NCBI RefSeq assembly: GCF_017348915.1
Contig: NZ_CP071383.1
Span: forward strand, 62,001-126,000
Direction of reading: 5' to 3'
Source of the DNA: Leclercia pneumoniae
GTDB lineage: Bacteria; Pseudomonadota; Gammaproteobacteria; Enterobacterales; Enterobacteriaceae
Length of the DNA stretch: 64,000 nucleotides
Shown: piece by piece, positions 35,900 to 47,435 of the stretch
Position numbering within the stretch: the first letter of the stretch is position 1
Layout: each line of letters begins with the position of its first letter
Program-made: the position numbers and the translations under genes
The notes under the pieces: model-generated
Told to the model about the DNA's origin: nothing
Databases searched by the model: none
The model's input: only the letters and a program-made list of their open reading frames with translations

Positions 35900-36070
<171 letters not shown>

Positions 36071-36087
36071 TTTTAGACTCCTTGTAG

Positions 36088-36114
36088 AAAAACCCCGCTT
36101 CGGCGGGGTTTTTT
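36088..36114 (+). terminator. Terminator after rpmG
   Basis: A classical hairpin AACCCCGC-TTCG-GCGGGGTT followed by T residues, 18 bp after the rpmG stop. Some read-through into mutM is likely, as in E. coli. Confidence 0.9.
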
Positions 36115-36142
36115 GCATTCTGCGTAGCCCAACGGAGGAAAC

Positions 36143-36952
36143 ATGCCTGAATTACCCGAGGTAGAGACCAGCCGCCGCGGTATTGAGCCTCACCTGGTCG
36201 GCGAAACTATTCTTCATGCGATTGTGCGCAACGGTCGCCTGCGCTGGCCTGTCTCCGATGAGATTCATGCGTTGAGCGACAAACCCGTGCTCAGTGTGCA
36301 ACGTCGCGCGAAATATCTGCTTCTGGAGTTGCCTGATGGCTGGATTATTATCCACCTCGGCATGTCCGGGAGCCTACGCATCTTGCCTCATGAGCTGCCA
36401 CCAGATAAGCATGACCATGTTGATCTGGTCATGAGCAACGGTAAAGTGCTGCGCTATACCGATCCGCGTCGCTTTGGCGCCTGGCTATGGACGAAAGAGC
36501 TGGAAGGGCACAATGTACTGGCTCATCTCGGCCCTGAGCCGCTGAGCGATGATTTTGATGCGCATTACCTGAAGGCTAAGTGCGAGAAGAAGAAAACCCC
36601 TATCAAACCCTGGCTGATGGATAACAAGCTGGTCGTGGGTGTCGGTAACATTTATGCCAGTGAATCGCTGTTTGCAGCCGGGATCCATCCGGATCGCCTG
36701 GCGTCGTCACTCTCTGCTGATGAGTGCGCGTTGCTGGTAAAAGTGATTAAAGCCGTTTTACAGCGCTCGATTGAGCAGGGCGGCACGACGTTGAAGGATT
36801 TTCTGCAAAGCGACGGTAAGCCAGGCTACTTTGCGCAAGAACTGCAGGTTTATGGCCGCAAAGGGGAGGCTTGTCGGGTATGCGGCTCGCCCATAGTGGC
36901 GACAAAACATGCCCAGCGAGCAACATTTTATTGCCGCCAGTGCCAGAAATGA
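36143..36952 (+). CDS. mutM: Formamidopyrimidine-DNA glycosylase
   Basis: The 269-aa enzyme removes 8-oxoguanine and nicks the abasic site. After Met removal the catalytic Pro1 and Glu2 are seen in [18 protein letters not shown]. The H2TH part has [19 protein letters not shown] and the C-terminal zinc finger is CRVCGSPIV...FYCRQC. It is convergent with coaD. Confidence 0.97.
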   Translation: MPELPEVETSRRGIEPHLVGETILHAIVRNGRLRWPVSDEIHALSDKPVLSVQRRAKYLLLELPDGWIIIHLGMSGSLRILPHELPPDKHDHVDLVMSNGKVLRYTDPRRFGAWLWTKELEGHNVLAHLGPEPLSDDFDAHYLKAKCEKKKTPIKPWLMDNKLVVGVGNIYASESLFAAGIHPDRLASSLSADECALLVKVIKAVLQRSIEQGGTTLKDFLQSDGKPGYFAQELQVYGRKGEACRVCGSPIVATKHAQRATFYCRQCQK

Positions 36953-36969
36953 CATGGCAAGCCAGGCGT

Positions 36970-38735
<1,766 letters not shown>

Positions 38736-39142
38736 AGTAAATCGCTGGGTTATGGATGTGCTGGGGATTCTATGTATTTAGCTGCGCCTTTGCCATTACT
38801 TTTCCTGTTTTTGGTCTATTTAGACGCCTGTACACCGCCACTTGCGATGCCTATGATTTTTGTATTTTTATGCGATTTGTTGAATTTTACCGCCAGGGGC
38901 ACCCGGAACCAACGTGAACAAGCCGCTTTTACCACAAATTATCATGCTTATCATGCTGATTTAACTGCATAAAATGAATGCTCTGATTAAATTTTATTCG
39001 TATCGGATTGAAGCGAAAGAAGTGTTACACTAGCGCACAAAAGTGAGTGCGGTATCAGTATTCAGGTAGCTGTTGAGCCTGGGGCGGTAGCGTGCTTTTT
39101 TCTGCCTGCCTTTACCGGACAATCACAACAAAAGAGCCGCTT
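38736..39142. other. Divergent waaA / waaQ control region
   Basis: No convincing gene is seen in these 407 bases. A 66-codon frame at 38772-38972 lacks a ribosome site. The right part is AT-rich, has a possible -10 (TACACT at 39026-39031) and then the JUMPstart element, so a long untranslated leader precedes waaQ. Confidence 0.6.
39056..39094 (+). promoter_or_regulatory. JUMPstart element with ops site (RfaH recruitment)
   Basis: The sequence from 39056 has the GGTAGCTGTTGAGCC block and ends in ops, GGCGGTAGCGTG at 39083-39094. This is the JUMPstart that precedes RfaH-controlled operons. RfaH loads on RNA polymerase paused at ops and suppresses termination through the long waa operon. It lies about 50 bp before the waaQ start. 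Confidence 0.93.
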
Positions 39143-40213
39143 GTGGAAAAGTCATTTCGAAAAATTCTGGTTATAAAGATGCGTTTCCATGGAGATATGT
39201 TATTAACAACTCCTGTCATCAGTACGCTAAAACAGAATTATCCTGACGCAAAGATTGATGTGCTTCTTTATCAGGATACGATGCCGATATTGTCAGAGAA
39301 TCCTGAAATTAATGCGCTGTATGGCATTAAAAATAAGAAGGCAAACGCGGCAGAGAAAATAGCGAACTTCGCAAATTTAATTAAAACCCTCCGCGCTAAT
39401 CGGTATGACCTGATTGTTAACCTGACAGATCAGTGGATGGTTGCGCTATTAGTCAGGCTTCTCAACGTACCCGTTCGGATTTCACAAGATTACAGCCATC
39501 GCCAGTCATCGTTCTGGCGCAATAGCTTTACTCATCTTGCCCCTTTAGTAGGCGAGAATGTTGTTGAAAGTAACCTTTCAGTACTGGCTCCCCTGAACCT
39601 GACCTCGTCCGTCAGTCGTACCACGATGAGTTATAACCCGTCATGCTGGGAACGTGTGCGTAGCGAACTGGATAAAGCAAGAGTCGGCGAACATTATGTT
39701 GTCATCCAGCCTACGGCACGTCAGGTTTTTAAATGCTGGAACAACGAGAAGTTTTCCAAGGTCATCGATGCCCTGCATGCAGAAGGCTATCAGGTTGTAC
39801 TGACCTCCGGGCCTGGTAGTGATGATCTGGCCTGTATAAAGGCGATTGCCGAAGGCTGTAAAACGCCTCCCGTAACGGCGCTTGCCGGTAAAGTGACTTT
39901 CCCTGAGTTGGGGGCGCTGATTGATCATGCGGAACTGTTTATTGGCGTGGATTCCGCGCCCGGACATATCGCGGCGGCGGTTAACACACCTCTGGTGTGC
40001 TTATTTGGTGCGACAGACCATAATTTCTGGCGCCCCTGGTCTACGAATATGATTCAGTTTTGGGCCGGTGATTACCGACCAATGCCGCCGCGCGAGCAAC
40101 GCGATCGCAATGAGATGTATCTGTCCGTCATTCCTGCCAGTGATGTTATTGCGGCGGTAAAGAAAATGTTGCCTGTAAGTCATGTGACGACAGTGGAAGG
40201 TGACGCACTATGA
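39143..40213 (+). CDS. waaQ: LPS core heptosyltransferase III WaaQ
   Basis: The GTG at 39143 is chosen because MEKSFRKILVIKMRFHGDML then matches the E. coli WaaQ N-terminus; the upstream frame overlaps the leader. The 356-aa GT9 enzyme adds the branch heptose to HepII. The donor-binding part shows HAELFIGVDSAPGHIAAA. It is the first gene after JUMPstart and overlaps waaG by 4 bp. Confidence 0.95.
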   Translation: MEKSFRKILVIKMRFHGDMLLTTPVISTLKQNYPDAKIDVLLYQDTMPILSENPEINALYGIKNKKANAAEKIANFANLIKTLRANRYDLIVNLTDQWMVALLVRLLNVPVRISQDYSHRQSSFWRNSFTHLAPLVGENVVESNLSVLAPLNLTSSVSRTTMSYNPSCWERVRSELDKARVGEHYVVIQPTARQVFKCWNNEKFSKVIDALHAEGYQVVLTSGPGSDDLACIKAIAEGCKTPPVTALAGKVTFPELGALIDHAELFIGVDSAPGHIAAAVNTPLVCLFGATDHNFWRPWSTNMIQFWAGDYRPMPPREQRDRNEMYLSVIPASDVIAAVKKMLPVSHVTTVEGDAL

Positions 40214-41334
40214 TCGTTGCTTTCTGTTTATATAAATATTTCCCGTTCGGCGGTCTGCAGCGTGATTTTATGCGCATTGCGCAGACCGTTGCGGCTCGTG
40301 GGCATCATGTTCGCGTGTACACCCAGTCCTGGGAAGGTGAGTGCCCGGACGTATTTGAGTTGATACGCGTCCCGGTAAAATCCCGCACCAATCATGGACG
40401 TAACGCGGAATATCATGCCTGGGTACAGGCACATCTTCGTGACCATCCGGTGGATCGGGTCGTTGGCTTTAATAAGATGCCTGGCCTCGATGTCTATTAT
40501 GCAGCCGATGTCTGTTACGCCGAGAAAGTGGCGCAGGAGAAGGGATTTTTCTATCGTCTGACTTCGCGCTATCGGCACTATGCGGCCTTTGAACGTGCGA
40601 CCTTCGAGAACGGCAAGCCAACGCAATTACTGATGTTGACGGATAAGCAGATCGCTGATTTTCAGAAACATTATCAGACTGAAGCTGAGCGTTTTCACAT
40701 CCTTCCGCCCGGTATTTACCCCGACCGGAAGTACAGCCAACAGATTCCAAACAGTCGCGAAATCTATCGTCAGAAAAATGGCATTAACGAGCAGCAGCAC
40801 TTAATCCTGCAGGTCGGCTCTGACTTTAGCCGTAAGGGCGTAGACCGTTCTATCGAGGCGCTGGCGTCGCTACCTCAGGCGCAGCGTCAGAATACCCAGC
40901 TTTTTGTCGTTGGCCAGGACAAACCGCGGAAATTCGAGGCGCTGGCGGAAAAACTCGGCGTTCGCAGTAATGTTCATTTCTTCTCCGGACGTAACGATGT
41001 TGCAGAGCTGATGGCAGCGGCAGATTTACTGCTGCATCCTGCCTATCAGGAAGCCGCCGGTATCGTATTGCTGGAGGCGATTACCGCAGGCTTGCCCGTA
41101 CTGACAACGGCAGTTTGCGGCTATGCACACTATATTGAGGATGCTAATTGCGGCGTCGCCATTGCAGAGCCTTTCCGGCAAGAAGCGTTGAATGAAGCGT
41201 TACGCAAAGCGCTGACACAACCGTCACTGCGCGCTGCCTGGGCGGAAAATGCGCGCCATTATGCGGATACCCAGGATTTATACAGCCTGCCGGAGAAAGC
41301 GGCGGATATCATAACAGGTGGTTTAGATGGTTGA
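40210..41334 (+). CDS. waaG: LPS core glucosyltransferase I WaaG
   Basis: The 374-aa GT4 enzyme adds the first glucose of the outer core to Hep[21 protein letters not shown] at the start and the E-x7-E region [21 protein letters not shown] are typical. It overlaps waaQ by 4 bp and waaP by 8 bp, so translation of the three is coupled. Confidence 0.96.
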   Translation: MIVAFCLYKYFPFGGLQRDFMRIAQTVAARGHHVRVYTQSWEGECPDVFELIRVPVKSRTNHGRNAEYHAWVQAHLRDHPVDRVVGFNKMPGLDVYYAADVCYAEKVAQEKGFFYRLTSRYRHYAAFERATFENGKPTQLLMLTDKQIADFQKHYQTEAERFHILPPGIYPDRKYSQQIPNSREIYRQKNGINEQQHLILQVGSDFSRKGVDRSIEALASLPQAQRQNTQLFVVGQDKPRKFEALAEKLGVRSNVHFFSGRNDVAELMAAADLLLHPAYQEAAGIVLLEAITAGLPVLTTAVCGYAHYIEDANCGVAIAEPFRQEALNEALRKALTQPSLRAAWAENARHYADTQDLYSLPEKAADIITGGLDG

Positions 41335-42124
41335 GCTGAAAGAGCCGTTAGCCACATTATGGCGCGGTAAAGATGCTTTCGAAGAGGTCAAAAATCTGCA
41401 GGGTGAGGTCTTCCGGGAGCTGGAAACTCGCCGTACCTTGCGCTTCGAGCTGGCTGGTAAAAGTTATTTTCTGAAATGGCACCGCGGGACGTCCCTGAAA
41501 GAGATCGTGAAAAATCTGCTCTCGCTGCGTATGCCGGTTTTAGGTGCCGACAGAGAGTGGCACGCCATTCATCGGCTGAGTAAGCTGGGCGTAGATACCA
41601 TGTATGGTGTCGGCTTTGGTGAGAAAGGCCTCAATCCCCTCACGCGTACGTCCTTCATCATAACGGAAGATTTAACCCCGACGATTAGCCTGGAAGATTA
41701 CTGTGCGGATTGGGCAACCAATCCTCCGGACGTGCGCGTGAAACGTATGCTTATCGATCGTGTTGCGACCATGGTTCGTAAAATGCACGCGGGAGGGATC
41801 AATCACCGCGATTGTTATATTTGTCACTTTCTTCTGCATCTGCCGTTCAGTGGCGACGAAGCGGATTTAAAGATCTCAGTGATTGACCTCCATCGTGCGC
41901 AAATTCGTGAAAAAGTCCCACGCCGCTGGCGCGATAAGGACCTTATTGGACTCTATTTTTCGTCAATGAATATTGGATTGACGCAGCGGGATATCTGGCG
42001 ATTTATGAAGATTTATTTTGAGTTGCCATTAAAAGACATTCTTCGCCAGGAGAGCGATCTACTGACGCAGGCAGAAGAAAAAGCCAGTAAAATTCGCGAA
42101 AGAACGATTCGCAAGTCGTTGTAA
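41327..42124 (+). CDS. waaP: LPS core heptose(I) kinase WaaP
   Basis: The 265-aa kinase-fold enzyme phosphorylates HepI, which stabilises the outer membrane through divalent cations. The catalytic D162 is in NHRDCYICH, at the E. coli position, and K50 region YFLKWHRG is the likely ATP lysine. It overlaps waaG by 8 bp. GC content drops in the genes that follow. Confidence 0.96.
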   Translation: MVELKEPLATLWRGKDAFEEVKNLQGEVFRELETRRTLRFELAGKSYFLKWHRGTSLKEIVKNLLSLRMPVLGADREWHAIHRLSKLGVDTMYGVGFGEKGLNPLTRTSFIITEDLTPTISLEDYCADWATNPPDVRVKRMLIDRVATMVRKMHAGGINHRDCYICHFLLHLPFSGDEADLKISVIDLHRAQIREKVPRRWRDKDLIGLYFSSMNIGLTQRDIWRFMKIYFELPLKDILRQESDLLTQAEEKASKIRERTIRKSL

Positions 42125-42173
42125 CCCGCCCGGGGCTATCCTTTCTCTTTATATTTAGCGGACAAGAATTAAC

Positions 42174-43184
42174 ATGTCTCAGTTTAGTGACAAAGATGTC
42201 ATCCTTTCAGTATTTGATTATGACTGTCGAGAAATTAAATCGAACGATAGCCTTAATATTGCATTCGGCATCGATAAAAACTTCCTCTTTGGCTGTGGTG
42301 TTGCGATAGCATCAATATTGCTGAATAATAAATCGCTAAATTTTGAATTCCATGTATTTACCGATTATTTTAGCGACGAAGATAAAGTACGTTTTTCCGA
42401 GTTGGCTGCGCAATACCACACTTCTGTTAAAGTTTATCTGATTAATTGCGATAAACTTAAGACGCTTCCGTTTACCAAAAATTGGTCTTATGCAACTTAT
42501 TTCCGTTTTGTTATAGCGGATTATTTTTATCATAAAATTGATAAGTTATTGTATCTTGATGCAGACATCGCCTGTAAGGGCAGTATTCAAGAACTAGCCG
42601 AATATACGTTTGCGGAAAATGAAGTTGCAGCGGTGGTAACAGAAAGGGATAGCGAATGGTGGACCAATCGCGCGAATACCCTCACTACCCCAGCCCTGGC
42701 TTCAGGGTATTTTAATGCCGGATTTTTGCTGATCAACATTAATGAATGGCAAAAAAATGACATTTCTACCCGAGCGATTGAAATGCTGCGTATACCTGAG
42801 TGGGTAGAGAAAATCACGCATTTGGATCAGGACGTACTGAACATTTTACTGGCAGGTAAAGTGAATTTTATCGACGGGAAGTACAACACACGTTTTAGTA
42901 TCAATTATGAACTGAAAGATGATGTTGTGAATCCTGTGAATGATAAAACAGTATTTATTCACTATGTCGGTCCTACAAAACCCTGGCACGAATGGGCAAA
43001 TTATCCGGTATCGCAAAGTTTCCTTGATGCTAAGAAGCATTCTCCATGGCAAAACGTTGAGCTTTTAAAACCAGTAAATAGTAATCAGTATAGATATTGT
43101 GCCAAGCATAAATTCAGGCAAGGAAAGACCTTGCAGGGTATTTTGAGTTACATTAATTATTATAAAAATAAACTTATTAAGTAA
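42174..43184 (+). CDS. waaO: GT8 LPS core hexosyltransferase (WaaO/WaaI type)
   Basis: The 336-aa protein begins with a short N-terminal region before the GT8 domain (LNIAFGIDKNFLFGCGVAIASIL). The metal-binding DxD is in LLYLDADIACKGS and the C-terminal part has HYVGPTKPWHEWA. WaaO (E. coli) adds glucose and WaaI (Salmonella) galactose as the second outer core sugar; the donor cannot be told here. Codons are AT-rich compared with waaG. It lies 49 bp after waaP. Confidence 0.8.
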   Translation: MSQFSDKDVILSVFDYDCREIKSNDSLNIAFGIDKNFLFGCGVAIASILLNNKSLNFEFHVFTDYFSDEDKVRFSELAAQYHTSVKVYLINCDKLKTLPFTKNWSYATYFRFVIADYFYHKIDKLLYLDADIACKGSIQELAEYTFAENEVAAVVTERDSEWWTNRANTLTTPALASGYFNAGFLLININEWQKNDISTRAIEMLRIPEWVEKITHLDQDVLNILLAGKVNFIDGKYNTRFSINYELKDDVVNPVNDKTVFIHYVGPTKPWHEWANYPVSQSFLDAKKHSPWQNVELLKPVNSNQYRYCAKHKFRQGKTLQGILSYINYYKNKLIK

Positions 43185-43225
43185 TAATAAATACTTACTA
43201 AAAATTTAAAAATAACGGTTTCATT

Positions 43226-43933
43226 ATGATTCAAAAAAAGACAATAGATAATTTAGTGGTTTTCGTAAAAGATAACGATCCCTTTTATGAAAAAATTTTG
43301 AAAGATTTTCTTCGTTTTAATCTTAAAGTGACAAAAGTATTTCGTTCAATTGAAGATACTAAAGTCATACTGATCGAAACCGAACGCGGGCCGATAGTAC
43401 TAAAAGTCTTTGCGCCGAAACATAAAAAAGTAGAGCGATTCCTGAAATCGTGCGTAAAGAGAGATTACTACGAAAACTTAATTTATCAGACTAATAGAGT
43501 CAGAAACGAGGGTGTATCCTCGATTAATGATTACTATCTATTGGCTGAGAAAAAGACATTGAATTTCTCCCATTACTTTATAATGTTAATTGAATACATT
43601 GAAGGTACAGGTTTAGAACAATATGTTGACGTCCCTGAACATATTAAGAAAGAGATTTCAGATTCAATAAAAGAGTTACATGATCATGGTATGGTGTCAG
43701 GCGATCCACATAAGGCTAATTTCATTGTGTCGGAGCAGGGATTACGCTTGATAGATCTTTCTGGTAAAAAAACGAGCCCATTATTGAAAGCGAAAGACAG
43801 GCTTGATCTTGAGCGTCATTACGGAATCAAAAATACACTGCATGATTCTGGATATAACTCGCTCCTCTTTAAAAAGAAAGTTAAAAACATTATTAGAGAA
43901 ATAAAGGTTAAGCTGGGTCTGAAGAAACGCTAG
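43226..43933 (+). CDS. waaY: LPS core heptose(II) kinase WaaY
   Basis: The 235-aa kinase-like protein phosphorylates HepII. The catalytic loop is HDHGMVSGDPHKANFIV and the following DLS (in LRLIDLSGKK) takes the DFG place. Its length matches E. coli WaaY (about 232). It is very AT-rich with a Lys-rich C-terminus. Here it lies between two GT8 genes, whereas E. coli K-12 and Salmonella have the two GT8 genes together before waaY. Confidence 0.9.
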   Translation: MIQKKTIDNLVVFVKDNDPFYEKILKDFLRFNLKVTKVFRSIEDTKVILIETERGPIVLKVFAPKHKKVERFLKSCVKRDYYENLIYQTNRVRNEGVSSINDYYLLAEKKTLNFSHYFIMLIEYIEGTGLEQYVDVPEHIKKEISDSIKELHDHGMVSGDPHKANFIVSEQGLRLIDLSGKKTSPLLKAKDRLDLERHYGIKNTLHDSGYNSLLFKKKVKNIIREIKVKLGLKKR

Positions 43934-43995
43934 TTATTTCTGAAGACTTAGTAAGTAACAGTACGTATAGATAATACGCCTGAAAGGTAAATAAC

Positions 43996-45015
43996 TTGGA
44001 TTTTAAACAATTAACCCGGTTTAAAGACATAATTGTGCTGGATAAACGCATTGAAAAATGCGACGACCGCGATACTTTTAATATTTCATGGGGTATCGAT
44101 AAAAACTATCAGGTCGGTGCAGCAATATCCATCGCATCGATCCTGGAGAATAACAAGCAGCATGACACGCCGTTTACCTTTCATATTATTTCGGATGTCT
44201 TAGATACTGACTTTGTTCATCTGCTTACTGAGCTTGCTGAACAGTACAGAACAGTTATTAAACTCTATCATATTGATGCAGCACCTTTATCGACACTACC
44301 CAAAACGAATATCTGGCCCGTGTCGATTTATTATAGACTGCTCTCGTTCGATTACTTCTCTGAACGACTGGATAAACTGTTGTACCTTGATGCTGACATC
44401 ACCTGTAAAGGCTCACTAGAAGAGTTGATTGCTCTGGAGTTTAACGATCAGTACGGTGCGGTAGTTGTTGATGTCGATTCTATGCAGAAGAAGAGTGCCG
44501 AACGACTGAAAAATCCAGAGTTCGAAGGGCATTATTTTAACTCTGGTGTGATGTATATTAATCTGAAGCAGTGGTTGAATTCGCATCTGACGGAAAAGTT
44601 TTTTGATTTGCTTTCTGATCCTCAAGTGACAGAGAATATAAAGTATCCAGACCAGGATATTTTAAATATTATGTTCCTCCACCATGCTGAGCTTCTTCCG
44701 CGGGAATATAATACAATCTATTCTCTTAAATCTGAGTTTGAAGAAAAGAATAAAGAGTATTACCTTTCGTTTATCACAGATAAAACAGTGTTTATACACT
44801 ATACGGGCGTGACGAAGCCCTGGCATGACTGGGCAAGCTATCCGTCAGCCCGATTTTTCCGTGATGTTTATGCGCTTTCGCCATGGAAAGTAAAGCCCTG
44901 GCAGCCAGCCGTAAGAAAACACGAGTGCCGCGAGAAATACAAACATTTATTATATCAAAATAAGTACTTTGCTGGTTTATACACAGCAATTAAATATAAT
45001 TTGATGAAGAGCTAA
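43996..45015 (+). CDS. waaJ: GT8 LPS core hexosyltransferase (WaaJ/WaaR type)
   Basis: The 339-aa protein appears to start with TTG at 43996 after AAAGGT; no ATG precedes the conserved part (FNISWGIDKNYQVGAAISIASIL). The DxD is in LLYLDADITCKGS and YPDQDILNIMF and HYTGVTKPWHDWA follow, like Salmonella WaaJ. It should add the third hexose to the outer core; donor and linkage are uncertain. It is paralogous to the GT8 at 42174. Confidence 0.8.
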   Translation: MDFKQLTRFKDIIVLDKRIEKCDDRDTFNISWGIDKNYQVGAAISIASILENNKQHDTPFTFHIISDVLDTDFVHLLTELAEQYRTVIKLYHIDAAPLSTLPKTNIWPVSIYYRLLSFDYFSERLDKLLYLDADITCKGSLEELIALEFNDQYGAVVVDVDSMQKKSAERLKNPEFEGHYFNSGVMYINLKQWLNSHLTEKFFDLLSDPQVTENIKYPDQDILNIMFLHHAELLPREYNTIYSLKSEFEEKNKEYYLSFITDKTVFIHYTGVTKPWHDWASYPSARFFRDVYALSPWKVKPWQPAVRKHECREKYKHLLYQNKYFAGLYTAIKYNLMKS

Positions 45016-45021
45016 ATTAGA

Positions 45022-46164
45022 ATGGTTGATAAAATCATCTTTACGGTTACGCCGATATTCTCTATTCCTCCTCGGGGCGCCGCAGCAGTAGAGACATGGA
45101 TGTATCAGGTTGCTCAACGAACCACCATTCCTAATCGTATTGTGTGTATTAAAAACGAAGGATATTCTGATTATACGCAGGTGAACGATAACTGCAGTAT
45201 ACATCGCATCGGTTTTAGTCGGGTTTACAAACGCATTTTTCAGAAATGGACGCGTCTCGATCCTTTACCCTATTCGCAACGTATTCTTAACATAGCAAAA
45301 GATTTTCCGATTACCGATAAAAGCGTCATTGTCGTACATAACAGTATGAAGCTTTATCGACAGATCAGGGAGCGCGCGCCACAAACTAAAATTGTTTTAC
45401 ACATGCACAACGCGTTCGAGCCGAAAGGACTGAATCCTGATATTAAAATGATTGTGCCGAGTCAATTTCTTAAGAATTACTATCAGGCTTATTTGCCTGA
45501 TGCGGATATTGTCATAGTTGATAACGGTATCGATCTGGACGCATATCAATCAGACTGTTCATCACAGCTAAGGTCGGAGTTGAACCTTTCCACTCGCGAT
45601 AAGGTTATTTTCTATGCGGGACGTATAGTTCCTGATAAGGGTGTATTGCTGCTTCTGAAGGCTTTCGAAAAACTCGTGGAAGAACAGAGTGATTTGAAGC
45701 TTGTCGTCGTTGGCGACCATATGGAAGTGAGTAAAAGCGATAAAGGTGCGTATCAGCAGGAAGTCCGGGACGTCGCGGCTCGTATGCAGAATAAGTGTCT
45801 CATGCTGGGTAGTATTCCGCCTGAGAAGATGCATCTTTACTATCCGCTGGCTGATTTAGTTGTTATCCCTTCTCAATTTAAAGAGCCGTTTTGTATGGTG
45901 GCGATAGAGGCAATGGGGGCAGGTAAGCCTGTCCTTGTCAGTACTCGCGGCGGAATGGTGGAGTTTGTTAAGTCTGAGGAGACTGGTTACCACTTACGCG
46001 AACCCATGACAGTCGATTCGATAGCGCAAGACATTAAGGATGTCCTCGCTAGAGAGGATCTTCATCGGACCGCTGAGCAGGGTCAAAATCAAATATTCGA
46101 GCGTTACAGTTGGTCAAGTGTGACACAAAGTTTTGAAGCGGTTATTCACAACTGGTTTGATTGA
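45022..46164 (+). CDS. waaK: LPS core GT4 transferase WaaK (GlcNAc transferase)
   Basis: The 380-aa protein closely follows Salmonella WaaK: the start (KIIFTVTPIFSIPPRGAAAV), the ...WTRLDPLPYSQRILNI segment and the ...PFCMVAIEAMGAGKPVL donor region. WaaK adds the terminal alpha-1,2-GlcNAc that is needed for O-antigen ligation by the matching WaaL. It is the last gene of the operon and is followed by a terminator. Confidence 0.9.
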   Translation: MVDKIIFTVTPIFSIPPRGAAAVETWMYQVAQRTTIPNRIVCIKNEGYSDYTQVNDNCSIHRIGFSRVYKRIFQKWTRLDPLPYSQRILNIAKDFPITDKSVIVVHNSMKLYRQIRERAPQTKIVLHMHNAFEPKGLNPDIKMIVPSQFLKNYYQAYLPDADIVIVDNGIDLDAYQSDCSSQLRSELNLSTRDKVIFYAGRIVPDKGVLLLLKAFEKLVEEQSDLKLVVVGDHMEVSKSDKGAYQQEVRDVAARMQNKCLMLGSIPPEKMHLYYPLADLVVIPSQFKEPFCMVAIEAMGAGKPVLVSTRGGMVEFVKSEETGYHLREPMTVDSIAQDIKDVLAREDLHRTAEQGQNQIFERYSWSSVTQSFEAVIHNWFD

Positions 46165-46196
46165 AAAAAAGGCTACTTAACGTAGCCTTTTTTTTA
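46164..46196. terminator. Bidirectional terminator between waaK and waaL
   Basis: GGCTAC-TTAAC-GTAGCC (46171-46187) is flanked by A7 on the left and T8 on the right. It ends waaK on the plus strand and waaL on the minus strand; the waaL stop codon lies inside the T tract. Confidence 0.9.
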
Positions 46197-47408
46197 TGCC
46201 GTTTTATTTTTCATGGCTAACAGTAAGCCTGCAAAAATTCCTAGCAGGTCTAATTCAATTTGCTCGAAATTGCCTCTGACGATGAAATAGCCAATGAACG
46301 ATAGCAAAATAAACATATACGCATTAAAGGGCGAATAGCGATCATTCTTAAACCCATTTGCGACACACTCTTTAATAATGCCCGCGTAGATCAGTAAAAG
46401 GCCGAACAAGCCAAGTATTCCCGTACCGAACCAGACAAACAGTGCAAGGTTATGGGGGCCAATAGACTGTCGGAATGTCCACTGAGGATAATCAACAACA
46501 CGCTTGTTGTAGACGTCTTTATAGGCCGCATTACCAAAACCATAACCGATGACAGGATTTTCCATAATCAGGTCGAATGCGCTTCCCTGAGTACCATTTG
46601 TATAACGATGAGTGCTGTCCGTCTGCTGCAATTTGTAAGCCAATCGCTTAGCAACATCTTTGTGCGACATAAGGGCTGTGAAGCAGAGTGCACCAATAAT
46701 GATCCCACTAATCAATAACTTCCACTGCCTGTACAGCAATGTCCAGACAAGGCCAACTATCAATACAGCGAGCCATGCTCCCCGTGAAAGCGTACCTAGC
46801 ATCAAAAAGAGATAAGCGGCACTCAGTATAACGAATGCAATACGATATTTTGTAGATTTGATAAGCCACAGATTTAAGAGGGCAGGGAAAAGAAATACCA
46901 GTGAATCTGACACCCCGCGATGACGATAATCGCTAAAGGGCAGTACGCCATTTTGAAAATCAATATAATAGTAAACCAGCGAGGTTAAACTGCGAAGACT
47001 TAATGCTGTCAAGAATGCAGACAATACCAGTCTGGTAATTAGCTGTTTACTCTCCTCCCGCAATAATACCGGAAGGCTAAGGGTACATAGCAACATGTTT
47101 TCAACGACAGAGTTGTTGATTTCTTTTAAGCTTGCTCTGATGTCTGGTGTCTGGAAAAGTGATAAAAAAGTAATAATTGTCAGGAAAACAATACTTCCAA
47201 AGAGGAAGGTTTTGAAAATGGGAAAATACTGCCTGGGCTGTTTGCATAGGTAAGTAATAGTGGTAATCGTCATCAAAATGACAATAAGATGCTTATAGCG
47301 AGTAATACCATCTAAAAAGTAAGTCGCAATGAACAAAAAAACCAATGCTCTGTTCCAGTATTGCTTCCAGTTTTTATTCTCATTATTGAAAAGTAATGCT
47401 AAGGCCAT
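46194..47408 (-). CDS. waaL: O-antigen ligase WaaL
   Basis: The 404-aa inner membrane protein has about 12 membrane segments and the large periplasmic loop with the Wzy_C motif. The conserved RGAW (LGTLSRGAWLAVL) and the GPHN region (SIGPHNLALFVWFG) contain the ligase Arg and His. It joins undecaprenyl-linked O-antigen to lipid A-core. It lies after waaC and converges with waaK, the gene for its acceptor sugar. Confidence 0.94.
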   Translation of the reverse strand: MALALLFNNENKNWKQYWNRALVFLFIATYFLDGITRYKHLIVILMTITTITYLCKQPRQYFPIFKTFLFGSIVFLTIITFLSLFQTPDIRASLKEINNSVVENMLLCTLSLPVLLREESKQLITRLVLSAFLTALSLRSLTSLVYYYIDFQNGVLPFSDYRHRGVSDSLVFLFPALLNLWLIKSTKYRIAFVILSAAYLFLMLGTLSRGAWLAVLIVGLVWTLLYRQWKLLISGIIIGALCFTALMSHKDVAKRLAYKLQQTDSTHRYTNGTQGSAFDLIMENPVIGYGFGNAAYKDVYNKRVVDYPQWTFRQSIGPHNLALFVWFGTGILGLFGLLLIYAGIIKECVANGFKNDRYSPFNAYMFILLSFIGYFIVRGNFEQIELDLLGIFAGLLLAMKNKTA

Positions 47409-47435
47409 TTTTTCTCCGACGTTTGCTCATGAGAG

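Noticed and set aside
38772..38972. 66-codon frame between waaA and waaQ
   Set aside because: No ribosome site, no known homologue recalled, and it lies in an AT-rich control region.
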